Of a DNA stretch of 6,823 bases, positions 5,438 to 6,823 are shown piece after piece. Under the pieces are notes generated by a model. That model ran no database searches. It was not told where the DNA came from and was given only the letters and a program-made list of their open reading frames with translations. The stretch comes from Desulfobacterales bacterium (lineage in GTDB: Bacteria; Desulfobacterota; Desulfobacteria; Desulfobacterales; RPRI01), in NCBI GenBank assembly GCA_030689795.1, contig JAUYEO010000021.1, forward strand, positions 1 through 6,823. The letters are read 5' to 3'. The stretch's first letter is position 1. Each line of letters begins with the position of its first letter. The position numbers and the translations under genes were made by a program.

Positions 5438-5908
5438 ATGGATATTCTTTCGAAAGATGTCATGAGCATGTTCTTCAGGAAAGCAATCCGTAAGGACAAT
5501 AACGCCGTTTCGATGGACGGGGAGATGATACGCCTTCTTATAGCCGTCGATGAAAACAAAACCATATCCCGCATCGGCGAAGAGATAGGAATGAACACCG
5601 CGGTTTTGAAAGAAACCATTTCAAAGCTTGTCAGGATGGGTATCGTTGAGCCGGTCACCAAAAAGACAATATTTCTGAGCGACGCTTTCTTAAATGAACT
5701 CACTGTCAATCTTACACATGCGATCGGCCCCATGTCGGAATTTTTAATTGAAGATACGGTATCGGCAATAGGGTCCGCAATTAATGAAATACCTTTGAAC
5801 AGGGCTCCCGAACTGATATCAATGATTGCTGAAGGGATCCCGGATGATCAGACACGTGCCAATTTCAAAAAAAAGATGGTAGGAATTATGCCTAAAGAAA
5901 GAATCTAA
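5438..5908 (+). CDS. Small winged-helix-like protein with IGPM-type C-terminal domain
   Basis: A 156-residue cytoplasmic protein I cannot name. Residues 25-80 read as a winged helix: MDGEMIRLLIAVDENKTISRIGEEIG, a turn, then MNTAVLKETISKLVRMGIVEPV as the recognition-helix region and a short wing. Residues 88-147 (LTHAIGPMSEFLIEDTVSAIG, then IPLNRAPELISMIAEGIPDD) resemble a small helical domain found at the C-terminus of various bacterial signalling proteins (the IGPMA/E-x-x-I-E-D pattern). This is a recollection, not a search. ATG at 5438 has AGGGGA about 10 bases upstream; an in-frame TTG at 5417 has no ribosome binding site and is rejected. The downstream receptor gene starts 17 bases after its stop, so the two are very probably co-transcribed. 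It could be a transcriptional regulator or a cytoplasmic adaptor for the receptor. Confidence 0.8.
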   Translation: MDILSKDVMSMFFRKAIRKDNNAVSMDGEMIRLLIAVDENKTISRIGEEIGMNTAVLKETISKLVRMGIVEPVTKKTIFLSDAFLNELTVNLTHAIGPMSEFLIEDTVSAIGSAINEIPLNRAPELISMIAEGIPDDQTRANFKKKMVGIMPKERI

Positions 5909-5925
5909 ACAAAGGAGCATAAGCC

Positions 5926-6823
5926 ATGAAGGAAATCATTTGTGATAAGTGCGGAAAGAAATACAAGGTTGACGAAACAAAGATCAAGGGCGATTCGGCG
6001 CGGCTTAAATGCAAGGGTTGTGATAATGTTTTAACTGTTACCAAAGATGCTCCGGCGGCAGTAAAAATGCCTGAACCGGATGTATCTGTTCCACCCGGTG
6101 AACCTGAAGATGATTCCTCATACGAGCAGACCGTCACACTTGCAACTGCGGAAGGGCTTGAAAAGAAAAAAGAAGAGGCGCTCCGGGCATCTGCCGGAGC
6201 GATGAAGGTCAGGTTCGGCCTTTCACCCAAGATTATTATTGTTATGCTGCTTATCAGTCTGATGCCCCTTACCCTCTATTGGTCGTTTACTTACAGGGAA
6301 TCGAGCAGGCTTATCCGGACGGACACCGAACTCCTTATGGCTCAGACGGTTCAGGGCCTTGGCGGCCAGGTTGATGAATGGATTGACAAAAATATTCTTA
6401 TACTCAGGACAGCGGCAAGATTGAATGATATAGCTTCCATGGACCGTGTGAAACAGGAGCATATCCTCAAGGCTATTAATCAGGAATATCCCTGGATGTA
6501 CCTCGTATTTACCGTAGGGGCCAACGGGATGAATATCGCCAGAAATGACGACAAGCCTTTGACGGATTATTCCGACAGGGATTACTACAAAGATGTTATG
6601 CAGGGAAAAGATCTCAGCTGGCAGGTCTTAATCGGAAAAACATCAAAAAAACCGGCTGTTGTACTGGCCGTTCCCATAAAGGCGGCAGATAACAGCATTA
6701 TTGGAGTAATGGCTGCGGCTATGAATATCGATGATATATCCAAAATTGTAGCCGCCTGGAAAAAGGGAAAAACCGGATTTGCTTTCCTCGTCGATGAAAA
6801 GGGCAAGGTCGTATCCCATCAAA
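5926..6823 (+). CDS. Zinc-ribbon / transmembrane / Cache-domain receptor, 3' end outside window
   Basis: The first 299 residues of a membrane sensor; the frame is open to the window edge. Residues 1-40 form an MJ0042-type zinc ribbon with Cys6, Cys9, Cys29 and Cys32 (CDKC and CKGC). Residues 41-95 are an acidic, Pro-rich linker, and residues 102-122 are a transmembrane helix (IIIVMLLISLMPLTLYWSF). After it comes an extracytoplasmic Cache (dCache-like) sensor with a long N-terminal helix (124-165), SDRDYYKDVMQGK (216-228), VVLAVPIKAADNSIIGVMAAAMNIDDI (245-271) and GFAFLVDEKGKVVSHQ (284-299), which opens the membrane-distal to membrane-proximal repeat. The zinc ribbon would therefore be cytoplasmic. 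A second transmembrane helix and an output domain should follow; methyl-accepting chemotaxis, histidine kinase and cyclase or phosphatase outputs are all possible. The AAAGGAG Shine-Dalgarno sequence lies 8 bases upstream. Confidence 0.9.
   Translation, partial: MKEIICDKCGKKYKVDETKIKGDSARLKCKGCDNVLTVTKDAPAAVKMPEPDVSVPPGEPEDDSSYEQTVTLATAEGLEKKKEEALRASAGAMKVRFGLSPKIIIVMLLISLMPLTLYWSFTYRESSRLIRTDTELLMAQTVQGLGGQVDEWIDKNILILRTAARLNDIASMDRVKQEHILKAINQEYPWMYLVFTVGANGMNIARNDDKPLTDYSDRDYYKDVMQGKDLSWQVLIGKTSKKPAVVLAVPIKAADNSIIGVMAAAMNIDDISKIVAAWKKGKTGFAFLVDEKGKVVSHQ

Noticed and set aside
5892..6806. Minus-strand open frames opposite the receptor gene
   Set aside because: The plus frame is uninterrupted and carries zinc ribbon, membrane helix and Cache motifs; the reverse frames are shadows.
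1..6823. CRISPR array, insertion sequence, tRNA, rRNA, toxin-antitoxin or phage defence genes
   Set aside because: I looked for regularly spaced repeats, transposase motifs, cloverleaf arms and small overlapping gene pairs and saw none. All six long genes fit housekeeping, envelope or sensory roles.

Overview
The window looks like a chromosomal stretch from a Gram-negative bacterium, most likely a deltaproteobacterium of the Desulfobacterota type. The reasons are a Kdo/LPS-pathway enzyme and an outer-membrane-type lipoprotein (so a double envelope), a TPR plus periplasmic-binding 'LpoA-like' protein of the form common in that group, an atypical phosphofructokinase, a zinc-ribbon receptor, and moderate GC. 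The lineage is inferred from these protein families; no rRNA gene or other phylogenetic marker is present.

Layout. On the minus strand, 36-617 encodes a small secreted DUF4124-type coiled-coil protein. It is divergent, across a 232-bp AT-rich region full of inverted repeats, from a plus-strand lipoprotein gene (850-2760; TPR repeats plus a type I periplasmic binding domain). That gene converges, with only one base between the stop codons, on a minus-strand pair: kdsD (5200-4199, arabinose-5-phosphate isomerase, SIS plus two CBS domains) followed after 108 bp by an atypical 6-phosphofructokinase gene (4090-2762). Divergent from kdsD, a plus-strand pair starts at 5438. It comprises a small winged-helix-like protein (5438-5908) and, 17 bp later, a zinc-ribbon / transmembrane / Cache receptor that runs off the right edge (5926-6823).

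How the genes may work together. The left pair is envelope related. The kdsD-pfk pair links a sugar-phosphate isomerase feeding LPS core synthesis with a glycolytic kinase. The right pair looks like a sensory module in which a DNA-binding-type or adaptor protein is co-transcribed with a membrane receptor whose output domain lies outside the window. There is no mobile element, CRISPR array, tRNA or rRNA that I can see. The window is mostly ordinary housekeeping and envelope DNA. The parts that merit a second look are the repeat-rich divergent regions and the zinc-ribbon receptor with its small partner; I do not see a clearly new multi-gene system.
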